Source: Paenibacillus sp. Root444D2 (GTDB lineage: Bacteria > Bacillota > Bacilli > Paenibacillales > NBRC-103111). From it: a DNA stretch of 64,000 nucleotides. This document shows positions 1 through 9,500 of the stretch, piece by piece. The notes below the pieces were generated by a model. That model made no database searches and was not told the origin of the DNA. It worked only from the letters and a program-made list of their open reading frames with translations. The stretch lies in contig NZ_LMEO01000012.1 of NCBI RefSeq assembly GCF_001426375.1, forward strand, positions 1 to 64,000, given 5' to 3'. The first letter of the stretch is position 1. Each line of letters begins with the position of its first letter. The position numbers and the translations under genes are program-made.

Positions 1-33
1 CTCCACTTTTCCTTTTCTTCCAGTATACAACAA

Positions 34-63
34 ACCCAGTGCCTATGCGCCACTGGGTCTATT
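34..63 (+). terminator. Rho-independent terminator of a gene left of the window
   Basis: Arms ACCCAGTG (34-41) and CACTGGGT (51-58) form a perfect 8-bp stem followed by CTATTTTTA on the plus strand. The T-run is on the plus strand, so it probably ends a plus-strand gene lying before base 1. Confidence 0.65.
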
Positions 64-108
64 TTTACAGATTCTGTATTCGTTTTGCAGTGCTCTCATT
101 GTGAAGGG

Positions 109-396
109 TTACTTTTTGTTATTCAACGCTTCATATAGCTGCGCAAGGTTACGTTCAAGCTTGCTGAGAATTTGTTTACCAGGCATTTCGGAAATAAGTC
201 CCGCTCGAATGGCAAAATCAATTTCTCTAGAAAGTCCGTACATTTGCGTATCTAAAACTTCTTCATACAGCGGACATTGACGCGTTGTCAAATTCTCCAT
301 TTGTACTTCGATTAGTTTTTCGATTTTATCTGCATCTTCTTGGAGAAGATTAAGCGCTTTTTGATTCATGTCCAGCAATAGATCAGATGAAGACAT
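109..396 (-). CDS. ylaN: YlaN family protein (UPF0358)
   Basis: A small cytosolic alpha-helical protein of 95 residues that matches Bacillus YlaN closely, including the central stretches [27 protein letters not shown] and the C-terminal LERNLAQL. The start at 396 ([11 protein letters not shown]) fits the family length and has a GGGGGA site 8 bases upstream; a longer reading to 471 would add 25 residues absent from the family. In Firmicutes YlaN is linked to iron homeostasis and to the Fur repressor; that role is family knowledge and nothing here tests it. The gene sits alone, downstream of the HPr-like gene and separated from it by a hairpin. Confidence 0.9.
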   Translation of the reverse strand: MSSSDLLLDMNQKALNLLQEDADKIEKLIEVQMENLTTRQCPLYEEVLDTQMYGLSREIDFAIRAGLISEMPGKQILSKLERNLAQLYEALNNKK

Positions 397-472
397 TCCC
401 AACTTCCCCCTATACGCATAGTCATCCGTCCTTATATGATCTATATTAAGCGAAATTGGATCAATATACAAG

Positions 473-507
473 AGAAGGTACCCTCAGAGATTCTGAGAGT
501 ACCTTCT
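473..507 (-). terminator. Hairpin between HPr-like gene and ylaN
   Basis: AGAAGGTAC (473-481) pairs with GTACCTTCT (499-507), with a further CTCAG/CTGAG inner stem. It follows the stop of the minus-strand HPr-like gene. The minus-strand tail (CTTGT) is weak, so it may be a leaky terminator or a processing hairpin. Confidence 0.5.
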
Positions 508-520
508 TTAAGTATGAACT

Positions 521-769
521 CTATTCTTGAACAACGTTTACGCCCAAATTGTGCTTAGCAAATACTTCAGCCATAGCGACTTTCGCTTCTTCGGCATCCG
601 GCCCATGAACATGGAGATCATAGTTGCTGGAGCTAAGCAATGTAGTAAACAAACCTAAAATACTTTTTACATCGATGTACTTATTATCATATTGGAGAAC
701 GATTGACGATCTGAATTTATTAGCTGTTTGTGAAATTTCAACAATTGCGGCATTATTAGCACTTGGCAT
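521..769 (-). CDS. Shortened HPr-like (Crh-like) protein lacking the phosphorylatable histidine
   Basis: An 82-residue protein alignable to HPr from about residue 16 of the B. subtilis protein onward: QTANKF matches QTASKY, LQYDNKYIDVKSILGL matches LEYNGKTVNLKSIMGV, and PDAEEAKVAM matches the C-terminal helix. The first beta strand and the His15 loop are missing; residues there are PSANNA. The Ser46 region (VKSILGL) is kept. The start is well supported by GGAGG eight bases before the ATG, so the shortening is not a miscalled start. HPr carries phosphate from enzyme I at His15 and is a CcpA co-effector when phosphorylated at Ser46; a protein without His15 cannot do the first job. A regulatory role like Crh is inference. 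Confidence 0.75.
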   Translation of the reverse strand: MPSANNAAIVEISQTANKFRSSIVLQYDNKYIDVKSILGLFTTLLSSSNYDLHVHGPDAEEAKVAMAEVFAKHNLGVNVVQE

Positions 770-883
770 ATTTCATTCCTCCATTTATTCGCATCTGAAT
801 TGGTCGCCTTGCTCCCTATATGATAACTTGGAAAGGTTACTTAACGCAACTAAAAATTTCCTTCATTCTCCAAGTGAAGCGCT

Positions 884-1573
884 TTACTTCGTCTTTGCTG
901 CAATGGCTTTCTTCACACCGTTCCCCAGTAGAATTAAAACAACAAAAATACCGAGCAACAAAAGCAGTCTTCCCTTATACTTCTGGAAATGAAATAAATC
1001 ATGCGCAATCATCGATTCCAGAAATACGATTGGCAGTTTGCCCATCAAGGTACCCCATAGAAAATAAGTAAACCGCATTCGAGTTAGCCCCGCACCAAAA
1101 TTAATCGCCGACGAAGGTAAAATTGGAATCAATCTGCCTAGAAGGACATATAGGAATCCACGCTTCTCCATCCGCTTGCTAAACTGCGTCACTAACGGGA
1201 ATCGCTCGAGCTTTTTCTCTACCCATGCATGTCCATAATAACGAGCAAAATAAAAAGAAGCAACGGCTCCCAAACAAGACATTATGTAATTAACAAGAAA
1301 CCCTATTTTAATACCGAAAATAGCAACATTCGTACCTGCTACTACAACAAACGGAATAAACGGAAAGAACGTTTGAAAAAAAATTAAAGCCATTCCGATG
1401 ATTTTACCGGGCCAACCTAAGTCCCTTAAATGTTCAGATAGCTGTCGCATATTACTGTGAGTAAGTTTAATGCCTGTAGGGTTATAAAATAAAAAGGCAA
1501 TTAGGGCAACGAGCAAAATACAAATAAAAAAAACTAACAAAATGTGTTTTCTATTTCTGTTTAACACCGACAA
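884..1573 (-). CDS. TVP38/TMEM64 (VTT/DedA-domain) membrane protein
   Basis: A 229-residue integral membrane protein. Hydrophobic segments lie near residues 10-30, 50-80, 85-105, 135-165 and 195-220. The middle carries family-like motifs: the FPFIPFVVVAGTNVAIFG stretch and GRLIPILPSSAINFGAGLTRM, typical of the VTT domain (YtxB/YdjZ type). Members of this superfamily are now regarded as lipid-scrambling or lipid-carrier transport proteins in bacteria; the substrate here is unknown. The start is a TTG at 1571-1573 with an AAGG site about 11 bases upstream; no in-frame ATG lies nearby. It is flanked by intergenic DNA and appears monocistronic. Confidence 0.85.
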   Translation of the reverse strand: MSVLNRNRKHILLVFFICILLVALIAFLFYNPTGIKLTHSNMRQLSEHLRDLGWPGKIIGMALIFFQTFFPFIPFVVVAGTNVAIFGIKIGFLVNYIMSCLGAVASFYFARYYGHAWVEKKLERFPLVTQFSKRMEKRGFLYVLLGRLIPILPSSAINFGAGLTRMRFTYFLWGTLMGKLPIVFLESMIAHDLFHFQKYKGRLLLLLGIFVVLILLGNGVKKAIAAKTK

Positions 1574-1803
1574 ATTTCGACCATCCTTCCCTTAGACCAA
1601 ACCATTGTAACATTTTACAGAAGGTTCAGGAAGAGAAAATTAAGGAGTTATCTAGTTATACAACAGTGAAGAACCCTATCCTATTTCTATCCGTCACATA
1701 GTTTACCCTACCTACGGAAATTTATTAGATTTGATAACCTTTTTTCGACATGATTTGCAGGTTGGATAGCCATGTTCTTGATGTAAACGTGTTAGAATGA
1801 AGC

Positions 1804-1833
1804 AAAAGCACCTGTCCTTAGACAAGTGCTTTT
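1804..1833 (-). terminator. Terminator of the diguanylate cyclase gene
   Basis: AAAAGCAC (1804-1811) pairs with GTGCTTTT (1826-1833), with an inner TGTC/GACA stem and a CTTA loop. It lies two bases past the stop of the minus-strand GGDEF gene. The rest of 1574-1803 shows no gene. Confidence 0.7.
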
Positions 1834-1834
1834 A

Positions 1835-3823
1835 CTATCCGATTCGAATTTGGTTGCGACCATTATTTTTAGCTTGATAGAGAGCCATATCAGCACGATA
1901 GAACAGTGATTCTACACTAATCTTATCTTCTTCCCAATTCCAATCCGAAACACCACAGGAAACGGTTACTTGCGGATTAGTTTCCTCTAGAACACGAACA
2001 CGAATACGTTCTGCGATTCGAATCGTTTGAGACTTGGCCACTTGGGGTAAATAGACCGCAAGCTCTTCCCCGCCCCACCTTGCTGCAATATCACTATCCC
2101 TAATACTAGTTTTAATAATTTGACTTACCTGGATCAAGATTTTATCGCCAACCTGATGACCGTAGGTATCATTAACCCGTTTGAAATTGTCTATATCAAC
2201 AACAATGAGTGAGCCGCAGAAGTCCTTCTTTTGCATCGAGTTAGCCTGTTCATCCAAATAATGACGTACATATAGTCCTGTCAAATTGTCTGTAATAACC
2301 ATTCGTTTTACTTCAGCATGCAGAGAAGCATTCGTCATGGCAAGACCAATATGCCCCGAAAGAACCTGCAGCAATTTGTAGTTATCATAGGAGAAGAAAT
2401 TGGGCTTGCTATGCACGACTAGAATAACTCCCTCAACTTGTCCATTAACGAGAATCGGAGAACCAATAAGTGATCTGGAGTTGGTTAACTGCATCAGCTT
2501 TGACTGGATCTTGTCATTGCTCCAATAATCCGAAATAATAATCGGTTCTTTGGAAGTATAAACGACGCCAGAAAAGCCTTGATCTACGGTAAAGGTCTCA
2601 TGAAACATCGCAGGCAAATTAGTCGCTTGTACGATTAAATTCTCACTATTTTTATCCGCTTGCAGAATACAACTGTAGTCCGCTCCGAAAATACTTAAAA
2701 TCTCGCTAGATGCTGAGTTAAAGATTTCGTTTAAACGCAAGCTCTGATTTAACTGCTTGGTGATTTCATTAATAAGTCGAAGCTCGTTAATCATTAAATT
2801 GGATTGTTCATACAATTTAGCGTTTTCAAAAGCAGACCCAGCTGTATCAGCAAGCAAGGATATGAATTGCAAATCCGAAGCGTGAATCAAATCGCTCTTA
2901 GACGTCATGTATAAAACACCATAAACACCTTGTTTGCCTGATAATGGAGCTGCTATATGACCTGTACTTGGACCACTTTTCTCGGATGAAGGTTCAAATA
3001 TCACATGCCCTTCCATAAAAGCGCGTGTTCGAATGTCATCCTCCGTACTTTGGAAATTCAAGGGCTTCACTGATAGATTCTTAGAGTCATTATCTTGTGA
3101 AAGCAATAAATCTACTTGCATATTGGGGTAAACGCTATGCATGCACTCAATGACTTCGGTCAACACCGAATCGACATCGATTTTGGCATGCAGCTTCTTA
3201 GAAGCCTCAAATAAAATATCATGCTTCTTAAACTCAAGTTCCCTATTTAGATGCTGCATAAACAAATGGTCGTATTTACGACGATCCTCTACGCTCTGCA
3301 CACTGCCTTGTAAGGAAAGGGAAAGTATATAAAATAATTGTGTAAGTTCGTCTGCTTCTTCAAGTGTATGGGAAAATAGTCCCAAGTATAAAATTGGAAT
3401 CCCTTGTGGATCTAGGACTGGAATCGAAGCAGCCAAAACGGACTTCAGTTCTTTTGCACTCATAACTTCGCTAGTCATTATATGCATTTTGGGATTCTCA
3501 GCACATCGTGCCAACGGATTGTCATTGCGTTCAGCATAGCTCCATGATGCTCCTACCTGCAGCAATTCATCAGTCAGAAGTGTACCATGGGAGCAAGCCT
3601 TAACCACTTTCAGATCCGTATCCACGCATAGCAGTGCGGTTTGAGGCGGTAGCATCGCTTGCCCGAATTGGTGATTCCACTCATCAAAAGCATCTAGCAC
3701 TACATGATGACAATTGGATTCCCAATAGGAAAAGTTGCTAGAAAGAACAAGTCCTTGCCGAAGAAACTCTTCGAAGTGTTCTGCACGACTATGTTGTTTC
3801 ATACTACGAAGTGATTCACTCAT
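1835..3823 (-). CDS. Soluble GAF-GGDEF diguanylate cyclase
   Basis: A 662-residue cytosolic protein with no membrane segment. Residues about 20-170 and 200-345 look like degenerate and typical GAF sensor domains, a further GAF domain spans about 355-495, and a GGDEF domain occupies about 500-662. The active-site loop is GGEEL at 584-588. VDIDNFKRVNDTYGHQVGD supplies the metal and guanine contacts, and RDSD five residues before GGEEL is an intact inhibitory I-site. It should therefore make cyclic di-GMP from two GTP and be product-inhibited. The GAF domains presumably bind a small ligand; which one is not visible. The ATG has a GGAGAG site. The gene is transcribed alone, away from rpsD. Confidence 0.92.
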   Translation of the reverse strand: MSESLRSMKQHSRAEHFEEFLRQGLVLSSNFSYWESNCHHVVLDAFDEWNHQFGQAMLPPQTALLCVDTDLKVVKACSHGTLLTDELLQVGASWSYAERNDNPLARCAENPKMHIMTSEVMSAKELKSVLAASIPVLDPQGIPILYLGLFSHTLEEADELTQLFYILSLSLQGSVQSVEDRRKYDHLFMQHLNRELEFKKHDILFEASKKLHAKIDVDSVLTEVIECMHSVYPNMQVDLLLSQDNDSKNLSVKPLNFQSTEDDIRTRAFMEGHVIFEPSSEKSGPSTGHIAAPLSGKQGVYGVLYMTSKSDLIHASDLQFISLLADTAGSAFENAKLYEQSNLMINELRLINEITKQLNQSLRLNEIFNSASSEILSIFGADYSCILQADKNSENLIVQATNLPAMFHETFTVDQGFSGVVYTSKEPIIISDYWSNDKIQSKLMQLTNSRSLIGSPILVNGQVEGVILVVHSKPNFFSYDNYKLLQVLSGHIGLAMTNASLHAEVKRMVITDNLTGLYVRHYLDEQANSMQKKDFCGSLIVVDIDNFKRVNDTYGHQVGDKILIQVSQIIKTSIRDSDIAARWGGEELAVYLPQVAKSQTIRIAERIRVRVLEETNPQVTVSCGVSDWNWEEDKISVESLFYRADMALYQAKNNGRNQIRIG

Positions 3824-3944
3824 AGGCTCTCCTTCACCAACAAACTGTAGTACTATTGAACCAGGCTAAATCTTACCTCATATATCATACTATTTTTCCA
3901 TGCTTATTGCACGATATTTTAGAATCACTTTAAAGGATTGAGAC

Positions 3945-3973
3945 TTGACACATGCCCCTGTTTTTAATAAAAT
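3945..3973 (+). promoter_or_regulatory. Sigma-A promoter of rpsD
   Basis: TTGACA (3945-3950) and TAAAAT (3968-3973) are separated by exactly 17 bases, a near-perfect sigma-A promoter. Transcription should begin near 3980, giving a leader of about 195 bases before rpsD. Confidence 0.85.
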
Positions 3974-3979
3974 TAGAAG

Positions 3980-4150
3980 TCGAGTAACAACATGATTTCG
4001 GTGAATGCCATTTGTGATCACCCTCACTGCTTTTGCTCCTGCCAAGACAGCGGCTGAACTACTCTTGTCAGGGAATCACAATATGATTCGTAAGCAAAAC
4101 CAGGCACTTGTCTTCACCCTGACATCTAGATGCTATCTACTAAACTAATT
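3980..4150 (+). promoter_or_regulatory. Structured rpsD leader, candidate S4 autoregulatory RNA
   Basis: The untranslated leader contains a long stem: GTGAT (4013-4017) can pair with ATCAC near 4075, and CCTGCCAAG with CTTGTCAGG inside it, leaving an internal purine-rich loop. A second CAGG/CCTG pairing follows near 4110-4130. In Bacillus, S4 represses its own mRNA by binding a leader pseudoknot. I infer the same here from position and structure; I did not confirm the consensus. Confidence 0.5.
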
Positions 4151-4175
4151 GTTGAAAAGAAGGAGTTTTTCCTAA

Positions 4176-4775
4176 ATGTCACGTTATACAGGACCTAAAT
4201 TTAAATTAAGCCGTCGTGTTGGTATTTCTTTGAGTGGTAACGGTAAAGACTTGAAACGCCCATTCCCTCCAGGTCAGCATGGCCCAGGACAACGTAAAAA
4301 AATGAGCGGCTATGGCGTTCAATTAAATGAAAAACAAAAGCTTCGTCACATGTACGGTTTGAACGAGAAACAATTCCGCAACTTGTTCGATAAAGCTTCC
4401 AAACTTAAAGGTATTTCCGGTGAGAACTTCATGATCTTGCTTGAAAGCCGTTTGGACAATCTGGTTTACCGTCTTGGTCTTTCCAACTCCCGCGCAGGCG
4501 CGCGTCAACTAGTTGCTCACGGTCACGTAACTGTGAACGGCAAAAAAGTAGATATCGCTTCTTACATCGTATCTACGGGTGACGTTATTGCTCTTCGTGA
4601 AAGAAGCAAAGGTCTTTCCGCAGTGAAAGAAGCTCTAGCTAACCGTAACTACCTGCCAACTTACCTTGAGTTCAACGACGCAAGCGTAGAAGGCAAGTAC
4701 ATTCGTTTGCCAGAACGTTCTGAGCTTCCACAAGAAATTGACGAGAAACAAATCGTCGAGTTCTACAGCCGTTAA
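4176..4775 (+). CDS. rpsD: 30S ribosomal protein S4
   Basis: A 199-residue primary 16S rRNA-binding protein that starts assembly of the 30S body. The N-terminus [16 protein letters not shown] and the S4 RNA-binding domain ([36 protein letters not shown], about residues 90-125, given here as landmarks) are diagnostic. The long [16 protein letters not shown] basic loop lacks the four zinc cysteines, so this is the zinc-independent form. An AAGGAG site precedes the ATG. As in many Firmicutes the gene stands alone rather than in the alpha operon, with its own strong promoter and long leader, which fits autogenous repression. A perfect terminator follows directly and is shared with convergent tyrS. 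Confidence 0.98.
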   Translation: MSRYTGPKFKLSRRVGISLSGNGKDLKRPFPPGQHGPGQRKKMSGYGVQLNEKQKLRHMYGLNEKQFRNLFDKASKLKGISGENFMILLESRLDNLVYRLGLSNSRAGARQLVAHGHVTVNGKKVDIASYIVSTGDVIALRERSKGLSAVKEALANRNYLPTYLEFNDASVEGKYIRLPERSELPQEIDEKQIVEFYSR

Positions 4776-4782
4776 TAAAAGC

Positions 4783-4818
4783 AAGCCCCTCAGGGATTTC
4801 CCTGAGGGGCTTATTTTT
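4783..4818. terminator. Shared terminator between rpsD and tyrS
   Basis: AAGCCCCTCAGGG (4783-4795) and CCCTGAGGGGCTT (4800-4812) form a 13-bp perfect stem with a four-base loop, followed by a T-run on the plus strand. The A-run before it gives a weaker T-tail on the minus strand, so it may serve both convergent genes. Confidence 0.9.
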
Positions 4819-4821
4819 TTG

Positions 4822-6081
4822 TTAAGCAAACTGTACAAGGTAGTAATTCTTTTTACCGCGGCGAATAATGATGTAAGACTCTCCGAGCCTACCCAAATCT
4901 CTGGTAACTGCATCGAATTGCGTTACTTTAACGCCATTGACCGTGACAGCTCCGCTCTCAATATCTTGACGCGCTTGACGTTTGGATGGTGCCGCTCCTA
5001 CAGAAATCAGCAAATCAACCAACGCAATGTCGTCTTGATCTATGGTTGCAGATGGGACATCCTTAAACGCTTCTTCAATCTCCGTACGAGAAAGCTCCTG
5101 AATATTGCCACTGAATAAAGCTGTTGTAATGTTAAGAGCACTTTCTAACGCTTCTACACCGTGTACAAGCTTCGTAACTTCGCGAGCAAGTAATTTCTGA
5201 GCCTCTCTCTTCTCTGGCTGAGCCTGTACTTCTTCCTCAAGACGTTGGATTTCCTCATGAGAAACGAAAGTAAAATACTTTAGGAAACGGATGACATCAT
5301 TGTCGGCTGTGCCCAACCAGAATTGGTAGAACTGGTAAGGAGATGTTTTGCTAGCATCCAACCAAATTGCTCCGCCCTCTGTCTTTCCGAACTTTTGACC
5401 ATCACTCTTTGTCACAAGCGGCAAGGTTACCCCGTAAGCACGTTTATCTGAGGATTTACCGATAAGCTCAAGACCAGCCGTAATATTACCCCATTGGTCA
5501 CTTCCGCCAATTTGCACAGAGCAATTTTTCGTTTCATTGAGCTTCAGGAAATCGTAAGATTGCAGGATCATATAGCTGAACTCTGTGAAAGAAATCCCTT
5601 TGGAGATACGAGAATCAACAGAATCCTTTGCCAACATGTAATTGACAGTAAAGTTTTTGCCTACATCACGAAGAAATTCGATGACGTTCAGCGATCCAAG
5701 CCAATCGTAATTGTTGACAAGCTCTGCACTATTTTCAATTTCAGTGGAGAAGTCGAGAAAGCGTGATAACTGATTTTTGATGCTTTGCGACCAAGCCTCG
5801 ACAACTTCAGGTCCGTTAAGTGTTCGCTCATTAGCTTTTCCGCTAGGATCACCAATTAGACCTGTTCCCCCGCCAACCAGTGCCAATGGAACATGACCTG
5901 CGAGCTGAAAGCGTCTCAGCGTAAGAATGGGCAGCAAGCTGCCGATATGCAAGCTGTCCGCAGTCGGGTCAAAGCCGCAATAAAGCGTAACACGCTCCTC
6001 GTTAAGCTTTTTGTCCAAGCCCTCTCGATCCGTGATTTGATGAAGCAGACCGCGAAACTCCAAATCCTTCAAAATATCCAT
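4822..6081 (-). CDS. tyrS: Tyrosyl-tRNA synthetase
   Basis: Class I synthetase that charges tRNA-Tyr with tyrosine in the cytosol. It is collinear with the Geobacillus and Bacillus enzymes over its 419 residues: CGFDPTADSLHIG near 36-47, the tyrosine pocket QIGGSDQWGN, the KMSKS-like KFGKT at 230-234, and a C-terminal S4 RNA-binding domain (SPSKRQAR-like PSKRQARQDIESG). I start at 6081 (MDILKDLEF) because AGGAG lies ten bases upstream and the numbering then matches the family; the ATG two codons earlier is only four bases from that site. Oddity: the HIGH signature reads HIGS, so residue 48 is Ser instead of His. A T-box precedes it and controls expression. Confidence 0.97.
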   Translation of the reverse strand: MDILKDLEFRGLLHQITDREGLDKKLNEERVTLYCGFDPTADSLHIGSLLPILTLRRFQLAGHVPLALVGGGTGLIGDPSGKANERTLNGPEVVEAWSQSIKNQLSRFLDFSTEIENSAELVNNYDWLGSLNVIEFLRDVGKNFTVNYMLAKDSVDSRISKGISFTEFSYMILQSYDFLKLNETKNCSVQIGGSDQWGNITAGLELIGKSSDKRAYGVTLPLVTKSDGQKFGKTEGGAIWLDASKTSPYQFYQFWLGTADNDVIRFLKYFTFVSHEEIQRLEEEVQAQPEKREAQKLLAREVTKLVHGVEALESALNITTALFSGNIQELSRTEIEEAFKDVPSATIDQDDIALVDLLISVGAAPSKRQARQDIESGAVTVNGVKVTQFDAVTRDLGRLGESYIIIRRGKKNYYLVQFA

Positions 6082-6111
6082 GTTCATCCATCTCCTTTTT
6101 TCTTAAACATA

Positions 6112-6408
6112 CAAAAAAAGCCTTCTTATCCACAAAGGGACGAGAAGACTTGACTCGCGGTACCACCCTAATTAAAACAGTAGTTACGTACATCTATAAC
6201 AAGTGTTATGTGCACGGCTAGCTATTTTCACTCAAGAACCTTTAACGGGGTTTAATCGGCAAATACTACTTGTGCAGCCGAAGTTGCTGCAGGTTCCCAT
6301 TCACTGCTCAAGACCGTAATTCACTAACCTGCAGGTACCGGTTCGCACCATCCACCGGCTCTCTGAAAGCATCCACAAGCTACCTACTGCTGATCTTTCA
6401 ACGCATTT
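6112..6408 (-). promoter_or_regulatory. T-box riboswitch (tyrosine)
   Basis: Leader of tyrS. The T-box core AGGGTGGTACCGCG is the reverse complement of about 6156-6169. The terminator stem is AAGTCTTCT...AGAAGGCTT (arms 6138-6151 and 6118-6131) followed by seven T. In stem I the sequence GTGAATTACGG carries a UAC codon (complement of 6316-6318) in the specifier-loop context; UAC is a tyrosine codon, agreeing with the downstream gene. Uncharged tRNA-Tyr should stabilise the antiterminator and allow read-through. Confidence 0.93.
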
Positions 6409-6414
6409 GATAAA

Positions 6415-6444
6415 AATTTATCACATGTTTCTAGGTGTTGTCAA
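6415..6444 (-). promoter_or_regulatory. tyrS T-box promoter
   Basis: On the minus strand TTGACA (complement of 6439-6444) and TAAATT (complement of 6415-6420) are 18 bases apart. The start point falls near 6408, just before T-box stem I. Confidence 0.75.
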
Positions 6445-6475
6445 ACCATGTCGGCATCGTTTCTTCGCTTCATCA

Positions 6476-6505
6476 TTACCGCAAAAGGTGCAGTTATGGT
6501 ATACT
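6476..6505 (+). promoter_or_regulatory. Extended -10 promoter of the class A PBP gene
   Basis: TGGTATACT places a TG dinucleotide one base before TATACT (6500-6505); the -35 (TTACCG, 6476-6481) is weak. Initiation near 6512 excludes the upstream in-frame start and supports the ATG at 6539. Confidence 0.65.
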
Positions 6506-6538
6506 ATTAGGGTTCATGTAAGGAGGATATTGGAACTT

Positions 6539-9500
6539 ATGCGCAATTTTTTCGCTAAATGGAATCGCCCTTGGGTGAGGACTACATTCAAAGTAACTTG
6601 GATTACCTTAAAATGGACCATCATTAGTGCTTTCTTGGCGGGAATAGTCGGTGGATCCGCGGCATTTGGGTATGTAAGTGCCTTAGTCAAAAAAGATCCT
6701 GTACGCACCGAAGAATCCATACGCCAGCAGATGCAGGAAAATGCAGTCACAGGCTTTGCTTACTTCAATGACGATACCGTCATAGGGCAATTGCGAACTG
6801 AAGAAGACCGTCGTCTCGCTCAGCTAGATGACATTCCGCAACTTCTGTTAGACGCTGTCCTTGCCATCGAAGACAAAGACTTCTACAACCATCGCGGGAT
6901 CGATATCCGCGGACTTTATCGCGCAGTAACACAGAAGCTGCTGAACGAAGAAGTTCAAACAGGCGGCAGTACGATTACGCAACAGCTTGCCAGACGTGTA
7001 TTTCTTACACTAGACCGTGATGATGGCCGTAAAGCAAGAGAGCTGCTGCTCGCGCTGCGTATGGAACGCCTAATGTCCAAGGATGAAATTTTGCTCGCTT
7101 ATTTGAACAAAATTCCTTATGGCAATGGCGCGACAGGCTATAATCTTTATGGAATTAAAGCAGCTGCCAAAGGCCTCTTCAACATCGACGACCTGGATAA
7201 GTTAAACGTTGCTCAAGCTGCTTACTTAGCAGGTCTGCCGCAGTCCCCATCGCAGTACTCCGCCTTCACGAGTAAGCCCGAATTTGATGAAGATGGTTTC
7301 AAAAAAGCGGTTACGCGTGAACAACTAGTACTCAAACGGATGCTGGAAGAAAAGAAAATTACGAATGAACAGTACCAAGAAGCCCTTAAATTTGATCTCA
7401 AAGCTTCCATGCCCCCTACGGCTCAGAAGGCTTATACGACTTATCCATACCTAATGATTGAAACAGAAAAGGAAGCAGCCGAAATTTTGTTGAAGATCCA
7501 GAAGCCTGATCTTGATCCTAAGAAAAATCAGGCCGCTTATAATGAAGCGTTAAAAGGCATACATACTCAGCTCTTACGTGGTGGTTATCAAATCTATACA
7601 ACCATAGATAAGACAATTTATGATTCCATGCATGAAATATCGAGCAACGATAAAAACTTCGCCCCTACGGATGACAAAAAAGGCATGGAACAAGTTGGTG
7701 CCATCATGATCGATTCCAAATCCGGAGCTATTAAAGGGATGATTGAGGGCCGCAATTTCTTCGAAGAGCAGCTCAATCACGCCACACAAGCATTCAGACA
7801 GCCTGGATCAACCATGAAGCCAATTGCCGCCTATATACCAGCTTTAGAGAAAGGGGCCATTCAACCAGCTAGTATCGTAGATGATATCCCTATTATTCTA
7901 AAAGACGGTGTCAAAGGCTTTCATCTTCCAGAAAACTGGGATCACAAGTTTCATGGATTAATGACAGCAAGAAAAGCTCTAAACCAGTCTTACAACATCC
8001 CTGCCATCGATATATTTTTGAATAAAGTAGGCATTAATGACTCCTGGGATTTTGCAAAGAAACTCGGTATCACGTCCATTCAAAAAGAAGATTATTATGC
8101 GCAGACCGGTGTAATCGGCGGTTTAAGCAAAGGAACTTCGGTGAGGGAACTGACTGGTGCCTATGCTTCAATTCCGAATAAAGGCGTATTTAATGAAACC
8201 TTTATGATTCGCGAAATCAAGGATTCGAATGGCAAAACGATTTATACGCATGATCTCAAGCCTACGCCTGTCTACTCTCCGCAAAGTGCATATCTAATTA
8301 CGGATATGATGAAAACGGTGATTAGCCAAGGTACAGCGACAGATTTAATGCAAAAATATAAATCATACGGCAAAATCGAGATTTCCGGTAAGACAGGATC
8401 TACGCAAGACGATGCCGATGCTTGGTTTATGGGATTCAGCCCGGACATCACGGTTGGCGTATGGATCGGCTATGATCAACCGATTAATAAATTATCATCG
8501 TCGACGAAATCATCGCAAATGCATCAAACATATCACGCCAAAGATATATGGGCACTTATAATGAACCGAACGATCGAACAAAAACCGGACCTATTCCCTA
8601 CCAAAACATTCGCCAAACCGGATGGTATTGTCTCGGCAACCGTATCCAGTTTATCCGGCAAGCTGCCAAGCGAATTAACGTCTAAGTCTGATTTTCTAGT
8701 TACTGATCTTTTCAACAAGAAATATGTACCTACGGAAGTCGACAATGTGATGGTACGGATGAAAATCAGTTCATTTAACGGACTGAATTACATGGCGCAA
8801 GACAATACGCCAGCAGATTTCGTGCAAGAGAAAACCGTCATTAAAAGGCAAAAATCGATCAGTCAATTGCTCAAAGAAATCGAAGTAGCGATGAGTAAAC
8901 TTCCTGAAAAAAGCCGTAAGCCTATCGATAATTATAAGCCTACAGATTATGACGATGATGCGCCATCCGAAGTTGACCCTCGAGTTGATGACGGTAAAGA
9001 GCCTGCAGCACCAACGAACGTTGTAACAACTAAGTCCGGTGACACGGCAACGATTGCCTTCCAGGCAAGTCCGAATCCGGATATCGTCGGCTATCGCATA
9101 TATCGTTCCGATAACCGCGGCAAATTCCAGCTCATGGGCGGCAAAGTTGTCTTAGCAGGAGCTGAGACCAAATTTATTGATCAAATCCCTGGATCTAGCT
9201 TAATCGGTTATTATGTGACAGCAGTCGATGTGGCGGGGAAAGAATCGGTACCTAGCCGTTCCTCCTATACAGATGGTAGCTCGCTAGATTCATTGTTCGT
9301 ACCTTCTGTCGATGGCAATCAAATTCCAGGAGCTACTAACCCTCCATCAGGTTCCAATGGTGGAATCGGTGAACCTATTGGAACCGACAAACCTAACAAT
9401 GGAAGCACAAAGGACCTGCCTGCAGCACCAACCGGTATAAAAGCCAAAGCTGATGGCGCAGGTGTGATGTTAACCTGGAAAGCCAATGGGTCCAAGGATA

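Noticed and set aside
1780..1793. cre-like sequence TGTAAACGTGTTAG
   Set aside because: It lies downstream of the diguanylate cyclase gene and 200 bases from any start on a fitting strand, and lacks the closing CA.
6407..6538. An N-terminal extension of the PBP by 44 residues
   Set aside because: It would run through the tyrS promoter and the PBP gene's own -10 element, and adds a basic stretch not found in the family.
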